64,000 bases of DNA, from positions 1,116,001-1,180,000 of the forward strand of contig NZ_JAKLTM010000001.1 of NCBI RefSeq assembly GCF_022012305.1, in the 5' to 3' direction. The stretch is from Ramlibacter paludis. GTDB taxonomy: Bacteria > Pseudomonadota > Gammaproteobacteria > Burkholderiales > Burkholderiaceae_C. Positions 62,655 through 64,000 of this stretch are shown here, one piece after another. How positions within the stretch are numbered: the first letter of the stretch is position 1; each line of letters opens with the position of its first letter. The notes below the pieces were generated by a model. The model had not been told where the DNA came from. It worked only from the letters and a program-made list of their open reading frames with translations, and ran no database searches. The position numbers and the translations under genes were made by a program.

Positions 62655-63752
62655 ATGAAGCCGACCGCCGCCATGCCCGAGGGCCAGGAAGAGATGCCGC
62701 AGGCCACGCGGCTGGACGACGTGCGCATCCGCGACGTGCGCCCGCTGATCTCGCCCGCGCTGCTGCAGTACGAGCTGCCCGCCGACGACGGCGTGCAGGC
62801 TTTCGTGGAGCGCAGCCGCACCGCGGTGGCGCAGGTGGTGCACGGCAACGATCCGCGGCTCCTGGTGGTGGTGGGGCCGTGCTCCATCCACGACCATGCG
62901 CAGGCCATGGAATATGCGCATCGCTTGCACGCGCTCGCCGGCGAGCTCGCGGACGACCTGCTGGTGGTGATGCGGGTCTATTTCGAGAAGCCGCGCACCA
63001 CCGTGGGCTGGAAGGGTTTCATCAACGACCCGCGCCTGGACGGCAGCTTTCGCATCAACGAGGGGCTGCGCCGCGCGCGCGAGCTGCTGCTGGAGATCGC
63101 GCAGCTGGGCCTGCCGGCCGGCACTGAGTTCCTGGACCTGCTCAGCCCGCAGTACATCGCCGACCTGGTGAGCTGGGGCGCGATCGGCGCCCGCACCACG
63201 GAAAGCCCGAGCCACCGCCAGCTGGCGTCGGGCATGAGCTGCGCGATCGGCTTCAAGAACGGCACCGATGGCGGCGTGCAGATGGCGGCCGATGCGCTGA
63301 TCGCGTGCCGCGCGCCGCATGCCTTCATGGGCATGACCAAGATGGGCCAGGTCGCGATCTTCGAGACCTCGGGCAACGACGACTGCCACATCATCCTGCG
63401 CGGCGGCAGCAAGGGCCCGAACTACGACGCGCCTTCGATCGAGGCGGCCTGCGGGCTGCTGCGCAAGTCGGGCGTGAGCGAACGCGTGATGGTCGATTGC
63501 TCGCATGCCAATTCGGCGAAGGACTGGAAGCGGCAGGTGGAAGTGGCCCACGAAGTGGCGCGCCAAGTGGAGAGCGGGGAGAAGCGCATCCTCGGCCTGA
63601 TGATCGAAAGCCACCTGCAAGCCGGCAAGCAGGACCTGAAGCCCGGCGTGCCGCTGCAGCACGGCGTGTCGATCACCGATGGCTGCATCGGCTGGACGCA
63701 GACGGAAGAAGTGATGCGCGCGCTCGCCGCGGCTTCGCGCGCGCGGCGTTAG
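62655..63752 (+). CDS. aroG: 3-deoxy-7-phosphoheptulonate (DAHP) synthase, class I
   Basis: 365 residues. Class I alpha signatures: VVVGPCSIHD, YFEKPRTTVGWKGFINDP, GARTTESPSHRQLASG, GFKNGTDG and DCSHANSAKDW. First step of the shikimate pathway, condensing phosphoenolpyruvate and erythrose-4-phosphate. Which feedback isoenzyme (Phe, Tyr or Trp type) it is cannot be told, so the symbol is a family-level guess. It is a little longer at the N-terminus than E. coli AroG; ATG at 62673 is an alternative. The 30-base divergent gap forces the promoter into the flanking genes. Confidence 0.93.
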   Translation: MKPTAAMPEGQEEMPQATRLDDVRIRDVRPLISPALLQYELPADDGVQAFVERSRTAVAQVVHGNDPRLLVVVGPCSIHDHAQAMEYAHRLHALAGELADDLLVVMRVYFEKPRTTVGWKGFINDPRLDGSFRINEGLRRARELLLEIAQLGLPAGTEFLDLLSPQYIADLVSWGAIGARTTESPSHRQLASGMSCAIGFKNGTDGGVQMAADALIACRAPHAFMGMTKMGQVAIFETSGNDDCHIILRGGSKGPNYDAPSIEAACGLLRKSGVSERVMVDCSHANSAKDWKRQVEVAHEVARQVESGEKRILGLMIESHLQAGKQDLKPGVPLQHGVSITDGCIGWTQTEEVMRALAAASRARR

Positions 63753-63837
63753 CCGCGGTTTCTTCGTCACCACGGCCTACGCGGGCCGTACATGTCGGGA
63801 ATTCGTAGGCCGTTGGTGAGCGCAGCGAACCGCGGCT
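63751..63837. repeat. Long inverted repeat between convergent genes (copy 4)
   Basis: Left part 63751-63781 (AGCCGCGGTTTCTTCG to CACGGCCTACG) pairs, with a few mismatches, with 63804-63837 (CGTAGGCCGTTGGTGAGCGC to CCGCGGCT). The arms are clearly the same family as the 12.3 kb element. It spans from the DAHP synthase stop to just before the end of the convergent DUF2630 gene. Confidence 0.8.
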
Positions 63838-63844
63838 CCCCGCG

Positions 63845-64000
63845 TCAGCCTTCGTAGTTCTCCACCGTCCCCGGATCCCGCGGCGTGGCGTTGTCCGGGT
63901 TCTCGCCGAACTCGCGTTTGGCGCGGCGCTGGCGCAGCAGGTCCCAGCACTGGTCCAGCTCCACCTCCACCTGCTTCAGGCGCGCGTCGTTGCCGGCCGC
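63845..64000 (-). CDS. C-terminal part of a DUF2630 protein (partial)
   Basis: 51 residues plus stop on the minus strand; the gene begins beyond the right edge. The segment DARLKQVEVELDQCWDLLRQ followed by RRAKREFGENPD is characteristic of the small DUF2630 family (about 80 residues), helical proteins of unknown function. The tail TPRDPGTVENYEG is typical of the variable C-terminus. Convergent with the DAHP synthase gene. Confidence 0.8.
   Translation of the reverse strand, partial: AAGNDARLKQVEVELDQCWDLLRQRRAKREFGENPDNATPRDPGTVENYEG

Noticed and set aside
62637-62656. ATGCGG/CCGCAT inverted repeat overlapping the DAHP synthase start
   Set aside because: Arms are 6 bases with an 8-base spacer and include the start codon; chance is a sufficient explanation at this base composition.

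Overview
The window looks like an ordinary chromosomal stretch of a very GC-rich betaproteobacterium, most likely Burkholderiales/Comamonadaceae and perhaps close to Ramlibacter or Variovorax. This is an inference from strong G/C third-position bias, four tripartite-tricarboxylate (Bug-type) or TRAP solute receptors, a Ku/LigD repair operon and non-cyanobacterial kai genes. I see no rRNA, tRNA, CRISPR array, phage or insertion sequence. Genes are tightly packed, often with 4-nt start/stop overlaps, and no gene-free stretch exceeds 300 bases.

Layout. 1-4.3 kb: a Ku - MerR/TPR protein - LigD operon for non-homologous end joining. 4.4-6.8 kb: a hybrid sensor kinase. 6.8-12.2 kb: an aconitase-family enzyme, a solute-binding-domain protein without signal peptide, a GntR regulator with two winged helices and a Bug receptor. 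TTGCA-N16-TGCAA dyads lie in front of both ends of this module. 12.3-15.0 kb: aldolase class II - Bug receptor - D-2-hydroxyacid dehydrogenase operon. 15.2-21.3 kb: secreted esterase, hydrolase pair, IclR regulator, TRAP receptor and type II dehydroquinase. 21.4-24.9 kb: two tandem secreted paralogues that I read as caspase-fold (CHAT-like) peptidase candidates with helical-repeat tails; this is the best candidate for an undescribed system. 25-30.6 kb: M20 peptidase, DipZ-like thioredoxin, esterase, SWIB protein and a D,D-carboxypeptidase.

30.6-34.7 kb: a four-gene operon kaiC-kaiB-kaiB-hybrid kinase with 4-nt overlaps throughout. A second KaiC-like ATPase coupled to another hybrid kinase lies at 55.8-58.9 kb. 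Together they suggest KaiC-type timing or ATP-dependent signalling feeding histidine kinases. 35-43.6 kb: sugar dehydrogenase, Bug receptor, SBP56/methanethiol oxidase coupled to a membrane protein, dienelactone hydrolase, serine hydrolase, thioesterase and a lytic-transglycosylase-like protein. 43.8-47.3 kb: a QseBC-like two-component system followed by an HtrA/Deg protease. 47.3-52.6 kb: trehalase, acetyltransferase, DUF4142-cupredoxin pair and a BaeSR-like two-component system. 52.7-55.8 kb: a shortened TolC-like protein, an outer-membrane phospholipase A and an EamA transporter. 59-64 kb: a crotonase and an SDR that both lack classical catalytic residues, an MFS transporter, a hydrolase, a DAHP synthase and the end of a DUF2630 gene.

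Four long intergenic inverted repeats (12.3, 17.2, 47.3 and 63.8 kb) all sit between convergent genes. Three genes (ligD, the trehalase and the MFS transporter) take their last codons from such repeats or hairpins.
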